DNA from: Streptomyces sp. NBC_01214
GTDB taxonomy: Bacteria; Actinomycetota; Actinomycetes; Streptomycetales; Streptomycetaceae
NCBI RefSeq assembly: GCF_026340975.1
Contig: NZ_JAPEOS010000002.1
Span: forward strand, 700,501-764,500
Direction: 5' to 3'
Length of the DNA: 64,000 bases
In this document: piece by piece, positions 1 to 7,528 of the stretch
Position numbering within the stretch: the stretch's first letter is position 1
Layout of the letters: each line of letters opens with the position of its first letter
Notes under the pieces: model-generated
Told to the model about the DNA's origin: nothing
The model's database searches: none
Seen by the model: the letters and a program-made list of their open reading frames with translations, nothing else
Program-made: the position numbers and the translations under genes

Positions 1-38
1 CGAACGTCGACTTCGACGCGCTGTTCGGGGGTGGCTGA
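1..38 (+). CDS. 3' end of an upstream gene (partial)
   Basis: Only the last eleven codons and a TGA stop at 36-38 are inside the window; they read NVDFDALFGGG. The frame runs in from the left edge, and the response-regulator ATG follows 3 bases after the stop, so the two genes are probably cotranscribed. By context it may be part of the Tad pilus or signalling cluster, but eleven residues are too few to name it. Confidence 0.5.
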   Translation, partial: NVDFDALFGGG

Positions 39-41
39 GCC

Positions 42-728
42 ATGGCCCGGCTGAGCGTGCTCATTGCGGACGGCAACCCGGTCATCAGGGCGGGCCTGGC
101 GGCCATCCTGTGCACGGCCGAGGACCTCGACGTCATCGCCCAGGCGGCGGACGGGCGCGAAGCCCTGAGCCTGACCCGCCGGCACGCCCCGGACGTGATC
201 CTGCTGGACGTCCGGATGCCGGGGGTGGACGGGATCTCCGCGCTGCCGCACCTGGTGCAGCTGGCTCCCGTACTGATGCTGACGTACAGCAGGGAAGCCG
301 AAATCATCTGTGAGGCCCTGTCGTTGGGAGCCGGCGGCTACCTCGTCCACGGAGAGTTCACGACGGACGACCTGCTGAGGGCGGTGCGCGACGCCCCGCA
401 GGGCCGCCCCCACTTCACCCCGACAGCGGCGAGCGCCCTCCTCGCGGAGCTCCGGGCCTCTTCGCATCCGCAACGAACTGTGGCACAGTCTTCTGAGCGG
501 ATGCACAACTCTGTTGTCTTCGGGCTGAGTTCCCGAGAGGTGGAGATCATGGATCTGATCGCGTCCGGGATGAGCAACCAGCGGATCGCGGCGGCCTGCT
601 TCATCAGCGAGAAGACCGTCAAGAACCACATCAACCGCATCTTCGCGAAGCTCCAGAGCGCCACGCGCAGCGAGGCGATCGCCCGCTGGCTGGGAACCGC
701 CCGTCCAGGAGTGACCGGTCATGGGTAG
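42..728 (+). CDS. NarL/LuxR-type response regulator with a degenerate receiver
   Basis: The 228-residue protein has a receiver domain (about 1-120) and a C-terminal LuxR helix-turn-helix (about 158-215, containing LSSREVEIMDLIASG and ISEKTVKNHI). The phospho-acceptor position is D56 (in LLDVRMPG) and the switch Thr is T81. Two conserved receiver residues look altered: the acidic pair near the N-terminus is D10-G11 instead of D-D, and the Lys that normally sits at the end of beta-5 is H103 (YLVHGEF). Phosphorylation may therefore be weak or absent. It lies directly upstream of the Flp prepilin gene and is a plausible regulator of that pilus locus. No histidine kinase is visible in the window. 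Confidence 0.9.
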   Translation: MARLSVLIADGNPVIRAGLAAILCTAEDLDVIAQAADGREALSLTRRHAPDVILLDVRMPGVDGISALPHLVQLAPVLMLTYSREAEIICEALSLGAGGYLVHGEFTTDDLLRAVRDAPQGRPHFTPTAASALLAELRASSHPQRTVAQSSERMHNSVVFGLSSREVEIMDLIASGMSNQRIAAACFISEKTVKNHINRIFAKLQSATRSEAIARWLGTARPGVTGHG

Positions 729-754
729 ACAGAGTGCGCAGTGGGTCCGTAATT

Positions 755-768
755 GGGTCCCGGGACCC
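755..768. repeat. 14-bp perfect palindrome in the flp leader
   Basis: GGGTCCCGGGACCC is a perfect palindrome. A further GGGTCC lies at 743-748. It sits between the response-regulator stop and the flp start and could be an operator or part of a processing or attenuation hairpin; nothing in the sequence decides between these. Confidence 0.4.
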
Positions 769-838
769 TTGGTGACGACTGGTGACTCGCCGTACCGTCC
801 GCAGATCGACACCGGTACCGGCCCGGGAGGGAACCCCC

Positions 839-1096
839 ATGTCACAGAACACGCTGCTGAAGGCCGCCGTGGAGGCACGGATCAGGGTGAACGGCTGGAC
901 GGACACGGCCGTGACCAGGCTCCGCCAACGCCACGCGCACCCCGACCGCGGCCAAACGGCCTTCGAATACCTGGGCATCATCCTGGTGGTCGTGGTGATC
1001 ATCGGCGCGATCGTCGGCACGGGTATCGGTACGGCGATCACGAACAAGATCGCGAAGGCGGTCGAGGAAATCTCGGCTGGTGGCGGAAAGAAATGA
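839..1096 (+). CDS. Flp-family type IVb prepilin
   Basis: This is an 85-residue prepilin. The ATG at 839 is chosen because GGGAGGG lies just upstream; an in-frame ATG/GTG region further upstream is not needed. A basic leader is followed by G38 and E43 in RGQTAFEY, which matches the type IV prepilin cleavage rule (Gly, then Glu at +5). A hydrophobic stretch of about 20 residues (IILVVVVIIGAIVGTGIGTA) follows and would build the fibre core. The likely processing enzyme is the A24 peptidase at 13300-14073. The stop overlaps the next start (ATGA at 1093-1096), so translation is probably coupled to the TadG-like gene. Confidence 0.9.
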   Translation: MSQNTLLKAAVEARIRVNGWTDTAVTRLRQRHAHPDRGQTAFEYLGIILVVVVIIGAIVGTGIGTAITNKIAKAVEEISAGGGKK

Positions 1097-1734
1097 CCTC
1101 AGGTCGCCGTGGCGACCGAGGGCAGGCCTTTCCCATTTACGTCGTGGTCGTGGCGGGCCTGCTCTTTGCAGCACTCGCTTTCTTCGTTGTCGGCCGAGCT
1201 TCCGTCTCGCGAAGTGACGCCCAGGGTGCCGCGGACGCTGCGGCATTGGCGGCCGGCCGCGAAGCCAGGGATGGGGTGCTGCTCGACCTTGATCTTGCCG
1301 CAGTGAAGCCTGCGGAGTGGAAGAAGATCGTCGACGGGGATTTCTTCAAGCCAGGCGAAGCCTGTGCCGCGGCAGAAGCCTTCGCGGCGAGGAACGACGC
1401 GAAGGCAACGCTGTGCCAGCCGGTTCTCCCGCGATTCACCGTAGAGGTGGAGACCAACGGGACGGTGGGGGATTCGGTTGTCCCTGGCACCGGAGCCGTG
1501 CGGGGAAGGGCAACTGCTACGGCTCTGATCGAGTCGAGGTGTCAGCTGGGCGCCGTTCCCACTCCGAGCCCGACTCCCACGACACCGCCCGGGGACAGCT
1601 CGGCGGCCCCTACGCCAACTCCTGCCACGGTGAACTTCACTTGTGGCGGGGAGCTGGTAAGGCTCGACCCGCTGAATCCGGGCAATCTCAGTGCACTGAC
1701 CAGAAAGCTGTTCAGCGTGCGACTCGACGGCTGA
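1093..1734 (+). CDS. TadG-like pilus assembly protein
   Basis: The 213-residue protein begins with RGDRGQAFPIY and then a single hydrophobic segment (about 14-36), followed by VSRSDAQGAADAAALAAGRE, the typical N-terminus of TadE/TadG-like pilus proteins of actinobacteria. The rest is predicted extracytoplasmic and ends in a Pro/Thr/Ser-rich stretch around residues 155-175. The start is the ATG overlapping the prepilin stop. The family consists of minor pseudopilins or anchors of the Flp pilus; the exact role here is inferred from context. Confidence 0.85.
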   Translation: MTSGRRGDRGQAFPIYVVVVAGLLFAALAFFVVGRASVSRSDAQGAADAAALAAGREARDGVLLDLDLAAVKPAEWKKIVDGDFFKPGEACAAAEAFAARNDAKATLCQPVLPRFTVEVETNGTVGDSVVPGTGAVRGRATATALIESRCQLGAVPTPSPTPTTPPGDSSAAPTPTPATVNFTCGGELVRLDPLNPGNLSALTRKLFSVRLDG

Positions 1735-1765
1735 CAGGGAACGAGAGACAAGGAAGCTTTCATAG

Positions 1766-2353
1766 ATGAGCATTCGGCGCATGGTGAAGGTTCGTGGGGG
1801 AATGGCTGTTGCGGGTATGGCGGCCATGGTCCTCATGTTGGCCGGGTGTGGTGGCAGTGACGAGAAGCCGAAGAGCGCGAAGTCGCCATCAGCTGCGCAA
1901 AGCCAGGGAGGTAACTCGCAGGCTCCCGGTCCCACCGGGAGTAAGAGTGCTGTGCCCGCAGAAGTCATCGCTACCGTGAAGGGCCCGTCCAGTATCGTTT
2001 TGAACATTAACTCTGCTGTGCGGGAAGCCGGAAACTTCGTGACGGTCAGCGGGCAGATCAAGAACGACGGTACCGAGGCGTACGTCGAGACGGCCGCCTG
2101 GCGAGGCGATGAAAAAACTGCAAGCGCGGCCTCGGTCGCAGGTGCCACTGTGGTCGATAAGCAGGGAAAGAAGCGCTACTACGTGCTTCGGGACACCGAG
2201 GGTCGATGCTCTTGCACGATTGGTATTACTCGCATCGGGCCAGGGGAGTCCATCCCGTTCTTTGCTCAGTTCCCCGCACCGCCGACGAGCGCCACCGAGG
2301 TTGACTTCACCATCCCCACCTTCGCCACGGCAACCATCAAGATTTCCGGGTGA
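1766..2353 (+). CDS. Secreted lipoprotein of unknown function
   Basis: The 195-residue product has a basic N-terminus, a hydrophobic core and the lipobox LAGC with lipidation at C28, so it should be anchored on the outer face of the membrane. A Ser/Gln/Gly-rich linker follows. The remainder looks like a beta-rich ectodomain (GNFVTVSGQIKNDG..., then a CSCTIGITRIGPGE segment). It lies between the TadG-like gene and an OmpA-domain gene with small gaps, so it is probably part of the same pilus operon. I do not recognise a named domain. Confidence 0.8.
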   Translation: MSIRRMVKVRGGMAVAGMAAMVLMLAGCGGSDEKPKSAKSPSAAQSQGGNSQAPGPTGSKSAVPAEVIATVKGPSSIVLNINSAVREAGNFVTVSGQIKNDGTEAYVETAAWRGDEKTASAASVAGATVVDKQGKKRYYVLRDTEGRCSCTIGITRIGPGESIPFFAQFPAPPTSATEVDFTIPTFATATIKISG

Positions 2354-2357
2354 CGCC

Positions 2358-3005
2358 ATGACCGCACTGACCCGCCGCCATCGTATGGCGGCCGCCACGG
2401 CAGTGGCAGGACTCGTTGTCGCAGGGGTGCATCTCCTTGGGGCCACCGCCGCGGCCGCCGACGACGTTCAGCCGTCCGTACCCCCTGGCACTGAGCCATC
2501 GGCGTCGGCTCCCTTGCCGGTCGACCCCAATGCCTCGGGGCTGAAGCTGCCCCAAGGGGGGACTCTTGCACCCTCCAAGGTGCTCGACCTGGTCGAGGTC
2601 GTCGAGGATCTCGGGGGGGAGCAGCGGCGGCAGGAGACCAATCAGACCGTCATGATGGCGCTGCAGTCCGAGGTGTTGTTCCCCGAGGACAGTGCCGTGT
2701 TCAACGCGCAGGCCGCCGCCCGGATCCAGGCCATCGCGCAGGAGATCAACCAGCAGAAGGCCACCCGCATCCGCGTCTTCGGGTTCACCGACGACCAGGG
2801 CAGCTACGAGCACGGCAAGGAGCTCTCCAAGAAGAGGGCCGATGCCGTGCAGGCCGAGCTGGCCAAGACCGTGACCAACCCCAGTGTCGTCTTCGACGTC
2901 CGCGGCTACAGCGAGGACTACCCGATCGCGGACAACGGCACGGAGGAGGGCCGCAAGAAGAACCGCCGGGTCGAGATCACCTTCCCCCGGACCTCGGGCG
3001 GCTGA
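2358..3005 (+). CDS. OmpA/MotB-domain secreted protein
   Basis: The 215-residue protein starts 4 bases after the lipoprotein stop. It has a signal peptide (about 1-35, ending GATAAAA), a Pro/Ser-rich linker, and a C-terminal OmpA-like peptidoglycan-binding domain from about residue 90. Family features are visible: LFPEDSAVFN, IRVFGFTDDQGS, LSKKRADAVQAEL and a final NRRVEITF. It probably tethers the pilus assembly to the cell wall. It is the last gene of the forward-reading Tad cluster. Confidence 0.85.
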   Translation: MTALTRRHRMAAATAVAGLVVAGVHLLGATAAAADDVQPSVPPGTEPSASAPLPVDPNASGLKLPQGGTLAPSKVLDLVEVVEDLGGEQRRQETNQTVMMALQSEVLFPEDSAVFNAQAAARIQAIAQEINQQKATRIRVFGFTDDQGSYEHGKELSKKRADAVQAELAKTVTNPSVVFDVRGYSEDYPIADNGTEEGRKKNRRVEITFPRTSGG

Positions 3006-3044
3006 CGCCCACGGACACCCCGGAGGGCGGTCGCAGAGGCGGCC

Positions 3045-3254
3045 TCAGTCCGTCAGCAGGTGGTCGGCCTTGCCCGCCTTGACGTCCCGGACCAGCTGGC
3101 GCAGGGCGTCCGTGGTGTTGGTGAGGTACGCGGCCTCCGCGCCGGCGACGGCGATGTAGCTGTTGCCGTCCCCGTCCACGCCCCCGTCCACACCTATGCG
3201 GTAGCAGGCGCTCCCTTCGGCGCAGTACGGCTCTTCCCAGGTGATGTCCGGCAT
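3045..3254 (-). CDS. Small hypothetical protein (69 aa), DUF397-like size
   Basis: This short acidic protein reads MPDITWEEPYCAEGSACYRI, then a Gly/Asp turn and a C-terminal helix (NTTDALRQLVRDVKAGKAD). It resembles in size and layout the many small DUF397-type proteins of Streptomyces, but the match is weak and no HTH partner sits beside it. A more upstream start is possible because the frame stays open for some distance; the ATG at 3254 is preferred because the residues before it look non-coding. Confidence 0.55.
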   Translation of the reverse strand: MPDITWEEPYCAEGSACYRIGVDGGVDGDGNSYIAVAGAEAAYLTNTTDALRQLVRDVKAGKADHLLTD

Positions 3255-3379
3255 GACTGCAGGCGGACGAGCGTGCGAGCGGTCATCGGTTCCCCCAGGA
3301 GCGTGTGGACTCCCTCCATGGGAGGAGCGGCGCCCGGGGTCCGGCCCCTCCCCTGTGGGAGCCGGACCCGTGTGCGGGA

Positions 3380-3853
3380 TCAGCCGAACTGGCCCGGCTG
3401 GTAGTCGCCCGCCGGCTGCTGGACGATCACGTTCATCCGGTTGTACGCGTTGATCAGTGCGATGAGGGTGACCAGTGCGGCCAGCTGGTCCTCGTCGTAG
3501 TACTTGGCGGCGTCGGCCCACGCCTCGTCCGTGACGCCGCCGGCCGCATCGGCGATGCGGGTGCCCTGTTCGGTCAGTTCCAGGGCGGCCCGCTCGGCGT
3601 CGGTGAACACCTTCGCCTCGCGCCAGGCCGCGACCAGGTTCAGCCGCAGCGGGTCCTCCCCGGCGTGCGAGGCGTCCTTGAAGTGCATGTCGGTGCAGAA
3701 CCCGCAGCCGTTGATCTGGCTGGCCCGGAGTTTCACGAGCTCCTGCGTGGCGTGCGGCAGGGTGGAGTCCGAGATGACCTTGCCCGCGGAGTTGATGTAC
3801 CGGGCGAACTTGGTCGCGACCGCGTTGCCGAAGATGTTGAGACGCGCTTCCAT
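3380..3853 (-). CDS. AhpD-like carboxymuconolactone decarboxylase family protein
   Basis: The 157-residue protein carries the peroxidase-type CxxC motif C50-G-F-C53 followed by H57 (GCGFCTDMHF), characteristic of the AhpD/CMD fold. AhpD-like members relay electrons in peroxide detoxification. The start ATG is preceded by AAGGAGATCACG. The true ahpD, paired with ahpC, lies at 22046-22582, so this is a distant paralogue with an independent, unknown substrate. It is convergent with nothing and lies upstream of the tetR gene at 3948 on the same strand. Confidence 0.85.
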   Translation of the reverse strand: MEARLNIFGNAVATKFARYINSAGKVISDSTLPHATQELVKLRASQINGCGFCTDMHFKDASHAGEDPLRLNLVAAWREAKVFTDAERAALELTEQGTRIADAAGGVTDEAWADAAKYYDEDQLAALVTLIALINAYNRMNVIVQQPAGDYQPGQFG

Positions 3854-3947
3854 CGTGATCTCCTTGCCGTGTCGACGGTTACACAGCTTTGACGGAAAGC
3901 GCGGCCCGGATGTGACAGCCCCACGAGACACAGCGATGTGACCTGCG

Positions 3948-4475
3948 TCATATTCCCGGGAGGAGCTCTGCGATCTCCCGGGCCCGGCGGGCCGGCTCCG
4001 GGCCGGGGGCGAGGGCGGCCACCGTCGTCGCCCCCTCGGTCAGGATCAGGAGTCGGTCGGCGAGGGCGGGGTCGGCGGTCAGGTCGACCAGCAGGGCGTG
4101 GAGTTCGGCCTTGTGGATGCGGACGATTTCTGGGGCCGCCGCCCCCAGCTCCCCGTACGCGTTGAGGAACGCGCAGCCCCGGAAGTCGGGCTCGGTGAAC
4201 CAGTCCGCCAGCCAGTCGAAGACCGCGAGCACGCGCGCCCGCGGCTCGGCCGGGGCGAGGGCTGCGGTGCGCAGGGAGTCCAACCAGCGCCGGTCGCGAC
4301 GTTCCAGGTAGGCCGTGACCAGGGATTCCTTCGCGGGGAAGAGGCGGTAGAGGCGTTTGAGGGGAACCCCGGAGGCGGTGCGGATGCGGTCCATGCCGAC
4401 GGCCTGGATGCCGTGCCGGTAGAACAGCTCCTCCGCCGTGTCCAGCAGTCGGGTCCGCGCCTCTTCATCGTCCAT
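3948..4475 (-). CDS. TetR-family transcriptional regulator
   Basis: The 175-residue repressor has an N-terminal TetR helix-turn-helix at about residues 8-50 (LLDTAEELFYRHGIQAVGMDRIR, then GVPLKRLYRLFPAKESLV) and a ligand-binding C-terminal half. It is transcribed divergently from a DUF1348 gene starting at 4581. Between the two starts lie two copies of a 16-bp palindrome (4507-4522 and 4540-4555), the expected autoregulatory operators. The start ATG at 4475 begins the classic MDDEEARTRLLDTAEELF N-terminus. Confidence 0.9.
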   Translation of the reverse strand: MDDEEARTRLLDTAEELFYRHGIQAVGMDRIRTASGVPLKRLYRLFPAKESLVTAYLERRDRRWLDSLRTAALAPAEPRARVLAVFDWLADWFTEPDFRGCAFLNAYGELGAAAPEIVRIHKAELHALLVDLTADPALADRLLILTEGATTVAALAPGPEPARRAREIAELLPGI

Positions 4476-4506
4476 GAGGGCAGGGTAGCCCGTTTCCCCT
4501 TGCGGT

Positions 4507-4522
4507 GAGAACGGTCGTTCTC
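4507..4522. promoter_or_regulatory. TetR operator, copy 1
   Basis: GAGAACGGTCGTTCTC is a 16-bp palindrome with one mismatch at its centre. It lies 31 bases upstream of the tetR start and is repeated 33 bp away (about three helical turns). It is the likely binding site of the adjacent TetR protein. Confidence 0.7.
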
Positions 4523-4539
4523 TTACGGTGGGCGGTGAG

Positions 4540-4555
4540 GAGAACGATCGTTCTC
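4540..4555. promoter_or_regulatory. TetR operator, copy 2
   Basis: GAGAACGATCGTTCTC is a perfect 16-bp palindrome, 25 bases before the ATG of the DUF1348 gene. With copy 1 it could let two repressor dimers sit on the same DNA face and control both divergent genes. Confidence 0.75.
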
Positions 4556-4580
4556 GCCCTTTCCCTCCGGAGGTTCCGCC

Positions 4581-4991
4581 GTGACACGTCCGCCCCTGCC
4601 GCCCTTCACCGAGGAGTCCGCGCGCGCCAAGGTCCAGGCCGCCGAGGACGCCTGGAACAGCCGCGATCCCGAACGCGTCGCCCTCGCGTACACGGAGGAC
4701 TCGGTCTGGCGCAACCGCGACCGCTTCCTCACCGGCCGCGCCGAGATCCGCGCGTTCCTCGCCGACAAGTGGGAGCGCGAGCTCGACTACCGGCTCCGCA
4801 AGGAGCTGTGGGCCTTCACCGGCAACCGCATCTCGGTCCGCTTCGAGTACGAGTGGCACGACGCCGGCGGGCAGTGGTTCCGCAGCCACGGCAACGAGCA
4901 GTGGGAGTTCGACGACGACGGCCTGATGGGGCGCCGCGAGGCGAGCATCAACGACGTCCCGATCGCCGCCGAGGACCGCCGCATCGGCTGA
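4581..4991 (+). CDS. DUF1348 / NTF2-like (SnoaL fold) protein
   Basis: The 136-residue protein has the NTF2-like alpha+beta fold signature at its start (ARAKVQAAEDAWNSRDPERVALAYTEDSVWRNRD) and the DUF1348 pattern that follows (FLADKWERELDYRLRKELWAF, RFEYEWHD, HGNEQWEFDDDG). DUF1348 members are small conserved proteins of unknown enzymatic role, commonly next to TetR regulators. It is probably repressed by the divergent TetR protein through the operators at 4507-4555. Confidence 0.85.
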   Translation: MTRPPLPPFTEESARAKVQAAEDAWNSRDPERVALAYTEDSVWRNRDRFLTGRAEIRAFLADKWERELDYRLRKELWAFTGNRISVRFEYEWHDAGGQWFRSHGNEQWEFDDDGLMGRREASINDVPIAAEDRRIG

Positions 4992-5042
4992 GCCGGTTCA
5001 CCGGCACGACGGCGTGACGCGCGGCGCCGGGTAGGAGCCGAA

Positions 5043-5077
5043 CCGCCGCCCGGCCGGCCCGTACGGCGGGGCGGCGG
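5043..5077. terminator. Possible bidirectional terminator
   Basis: CCGCCGCCC (5043-5051) and GGGCGGCGG (5069-5077) can pair across a 17-base loop between the convergent DUF1348 gene and tetR gene. There is no U-tract, and the stem is short. Confidence 0.35.
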
Positions 5078-5091
5078 GTGCAGGCGGCGGG

Positions 5092-5670
5092 TCAGGAGTG
5101 CTCGTGGTGGGCCTGGGTGATGAGGTCCGTGGCGACCTCCAGGGCCGCCAGGCGGGTCTCCTCCGGGTTGCCCTCGATGTGCTGGAGGAACATCATCCCG
5201 GCGTGCAGCGTGAACAGCGCGCTGACGCAGCGGACCTGGTCCGTCAGCGGGCCGTCCTGCGTGCGGAGCAGTTCCACCAGAGTGAAGAGCCGCTTCTTCA
5301 CCGTCTCGCCGATGGTGAGCTCGCGCATCGTCGCCTGGTTCTCCTGCATGAAGCGGTACAGCACGGCGCCACCCGCCATCGCCTCGCTGTAGCGGCGCAG
5401 CACCTCGCGCTTCGTCTCCAGGGTGCGCGGCTGGCCCTCCGCCCACGTGATCAGCTCGTCGATGGGCCGGGTCAGGTCCTCGAAGATGCTGATGATGATG
5501 TCTTCCTTGGTCTTGAAGTGGTAGTACAGCGCCGCCTTCGTGACCTCCAGCCGCTCCGCGATCTCGCGCAGCGACGTCTTCTCGTACCCCTGCTCTGCGA
5601 AGAGCTCCAGTGCGACGTCCTGGATGCGCTGACGCGTGTCGCCACGACGTCGCTGCGGACTGCTGGACAT
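5092..5670 (-). CDS. TetR-family regulator of the adjacent MFS exporter
   Basis: The 192-residue repressor has an N-terminal HTH at about 10-57 (RQRIQDVALELFAEQGYEKTS, LREIAERLEVTKAALYYHFKTKEDII), which is AcrR/TetR type. It is divergent from the DHA2-family exporter gene starting at 5802. The ATG at 5670 is preferred over an upstream in-frame start because it starts the usual Ser/Arg-rich leader. A 23-bp inverted repeat fills the intergenic region and overlaps the probable tetR promoter, consistent with control of both genes. Confidence 0.92.
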   Translation of the reverse strand: MSSSPQRRRGDTRQRIQDVALELFAEQGYEKTSLREIAERLEVTKAALYYHFKTKEDIIISIFEDLTRPIDELITWAEGQPRTLETKREVLRRYSEAMAGGAVLYRFMQENQATMRELTIGETVKKRLFTLVELLRTQDGPLTDQVRCVSALFTLHAGMMFLQHIEGNPEETRLAALEVATDLITQAHHEHS

Positions 5671-5684
5671 GGCTCTCCCCAATT

Positions 5685-5756
5685 ACTTACTTGACGCCCG
5701 GCTAGTTGCGGGTCTACCGTCCCCATTGTAATGAACTAGCCGGGCGGCAAGTAAGT
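5685..5756. promoter_or_regulatory. Divergent promoter region with a 23-bp operator inverted repeat
   Basis: The arm at 5685-5707 (ending GCCCGGCTAGTT) and the arm at 5734-5756 (starting AACTAGCCGGGC) are reverse complements over 23 bases with one mismatch, separated by 26 bases. On the minus strand TACAAT (5730-5725) with TTACTT 18 bases upstream makes a plausible tetR promoter overlapped by the right arm. This is probably the binding site of the TetR protein at 5092-5670. Confidence 0.75.
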
Positions 5757-5801
5757 TCCGGTGCGGGACGTAGTGCGAGCAGTAGGACCAGGGGAGTGGA
5801 C

Positions 5802-7451
5802 ATGGTGGACAAAGTCAAGCCCGCGGGGACCTCGGAGGAGGTGAAGCCGCGCAGCGTGCGGGTCGTCCTCATGGCGCTCATGATCGCGATGCTGTTGGCC
5901 ATGCTCGACAACATGATCATCGGTACCGCGATGCCCACGATCGTCGGCGAGCTCGGCGAGCTCGGCGACCTGGAGCACCTGTCGTGGGTGGTCACCGCCT
6001 ACACGCTGGCCACCGCGGCCTCCACCCCCATCTGGGGCAAGATCGGCGACATGTACGGGCGGAAGGGCTCCTTCCTCACCGCCATCGTCATCTTCCTCAT
6101 CGGCTCCGCGCTCAGCGGCATGGCCCAGGACATGGGCCAGCTGATCGGCTTCCGCGCGATCCAGGGCCTCGGCGCCGGCGGTCTGATGGTCGGCGTCATG
6201 GCGATCATCGGCGACCTGATCCCGCCCCGTGAGCGCGGCAAGTACCAGGGCATGATGGCCGGCGTGATGGCCCTCGCCATGATCGGCGGCCCGCTGGTCG
6301 GCGGCACCATCACCGACCACATGGGCTGGCGCTGGTCCTTCTACATCAACCTGCCGCTCGGCGCGATCGCACTGGCCATGGTCACCGCCGTCCTGCACCT
6401 GCCGAAGAAGCGGTCGCAAGGCAAGATCGACTACCTCGGCGCCGCACTGCTGACCGTCGCGATCACCTCCACTGTCCTCGTGACGACCTGGGGCGGCACC
6501 CAGTACGCGTGGGGCTCCGTCGAGATCCTCGCCCTCATCGCCGTCGGCGTCCTGTCGACCGCCGCGTTCCTCTACGTGGAGACCAAGGCCGCCGAGCCGG
6601 TCATGCCGCTGCACATCTTCCGCAGCCGCAACTTCACCCTCATGTCGGTGATCGGCTTCCTCGTCGGCTTCGCGATGTTCGGCGGCGTGCTCTACCTCCC
6701 GCTGTTCCAGCAGTCGGTGCAGGGCGCCTCCGCCACCAACTCGGGCCTGCTGCTCCTGCCCATGCTGCTCTCGATGATGCTCGTCTCGCTGATCGCGGGC
6801 CGCGTCACGACCAACAGTGGCAAGTACAAGATCTTCCCGATCGTCGGCGGCGCGCTCATGGTCGTCGGGATGTTCCTGCTCGCGACCATGGACACCGGCA
6901 CCACCCGCCTCGTCTCGGGCCTCTACATGGCCGTCCTCGGCGCCGGTCTCGGCTTCCTGATGCAGATCACCATGCTGGTCGCGCAGAACAGCGTCGAGAC
7001 GAAGGACATGGGCGTCGCCTCCTCCTCGGCGACCCTCTTCCGTACGCTCGGCGGCTCCTTCGGCGTGGCCCTGATGGGCTCCCTCTTCACCAGCCGGGTC
7101 GCGGACAGCATGGTCGAGCGCCTGGGCCCGGAGGCCGCCGGAGCCGCGGGCGCCGCCCAGCTGGACGCCGCGAGCCTGGCCAAGCTGCCCGAAGCGGTGC
7201 GCGACGCCTACCAGCACGCGGTGGCCGCCGGTACGCACTCCGCGTTCCTGCTCGGCGCGGCCATCGCCGTACTGGGCTTCGCGGCGGCCTGGTTCGTCAA
7301 GGAGGTCCCCCTCCGCGGTGCGGGCCCGACCGCCCCGGCCGGCGCCGCGGACGGCGAGAAGAACGAGAACGCGGAGAACGCGGAGAGCGCTGAGAACGCG
7401 GAGAAGTCGGAGAAGGCGGCCCCGGCCACCCAGGCGTCGCTCGCACACTGA
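5802..7451 (+). CDS. MFS drug exporter, DHA2 / EmrB-QacA family (14 TM)
   Basis: The 549-residue proton-coupled efflux pump has many hydrophobic segments compatible with 14 transmembrane helices. Family motifs are visible: an acidic D in TM1 (MLDNMIIGTAMPTI), motif A (GKIGDMYGRKG), and the motif C region (GPLVGGTITDHMGWRWSFYINLPLG). The C-terminal tail is an odd Glu/Asn/Ala repeat (NENAENAESAENAEKSEK) in the cytoplasm. The start ATG follows GGGGAG; a more upstream in-frame start would run through the operator. Substrate is unknown; control by the divergent TetR gene is very likely. Confidence 0.93.
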   Translation: MVDKVKPAGTSEEVKPRSVRVVLMALMIAMLLAMLDNMIIGTAMPTIVGELGELGDLEHLSWVVTAYTLATAASTPIWGKIGDMYGRKGSFLTAIVIFLIGSALSGMAQDMGQLIGFRAIQGLGAGGLMVGVMAIIGDLIPPRERGKYQGMMAGVMALAMIGGPLVGGTITDHMGWRWSFYINLPLGAIALAMVTAVLHLPKKRSQGKIDYLGAALLTVAITSTVLVTTWGGTQYAWGSVEILALIAVGVLSTAAFLYVETKAAEPVMPLHIFRSRNFTLMSVIGFLVGFAMFGGVLYLPLFQQSVQGASATNSGLLLLPMLLSMMLVSLIAGRVTTNSGKYKIFPIVGGALMVVGMFLLATMDTGTTRLVSGLYMAVLGAGLGFLMQITMLVAQNSVETKDMGVASSSATLFRTLGGSFGVALMGSLFTSRVADSMVERLGPEAAGAAGAAQLDAASLAKLPEAVRDAYQHAVAAGTHSAFLLGAAIAVLGFAAAWFVKEVPLRGAGPTAPAGAADGEKNENAENAESAENAEKSEKAAPATQASLAH

Positions 7452-7470
7452 CACCGAGTACGCGCCGCCA

Positions 7471-7511
7471 GGGAGGCGGCACCGCCGGGACGACCGGGGG
7501 TGCCGCCTCCC
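7471..7511. terminator. Terminator between convergent MFS and Asp-Ser-Pro repeat genes
   Basis: The 13-bp perfect stem GGGAGGCGGCACC (7471-7483) / GGTGCCGCCTCCC (7499-7511) has a 15-base loop. It lies between convergent stops at 7451 and 7529 and can serve both genes. Confidence 0.75.
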
Positions 7512-7528
7512 GGCGCCTCCGGGCGCCG

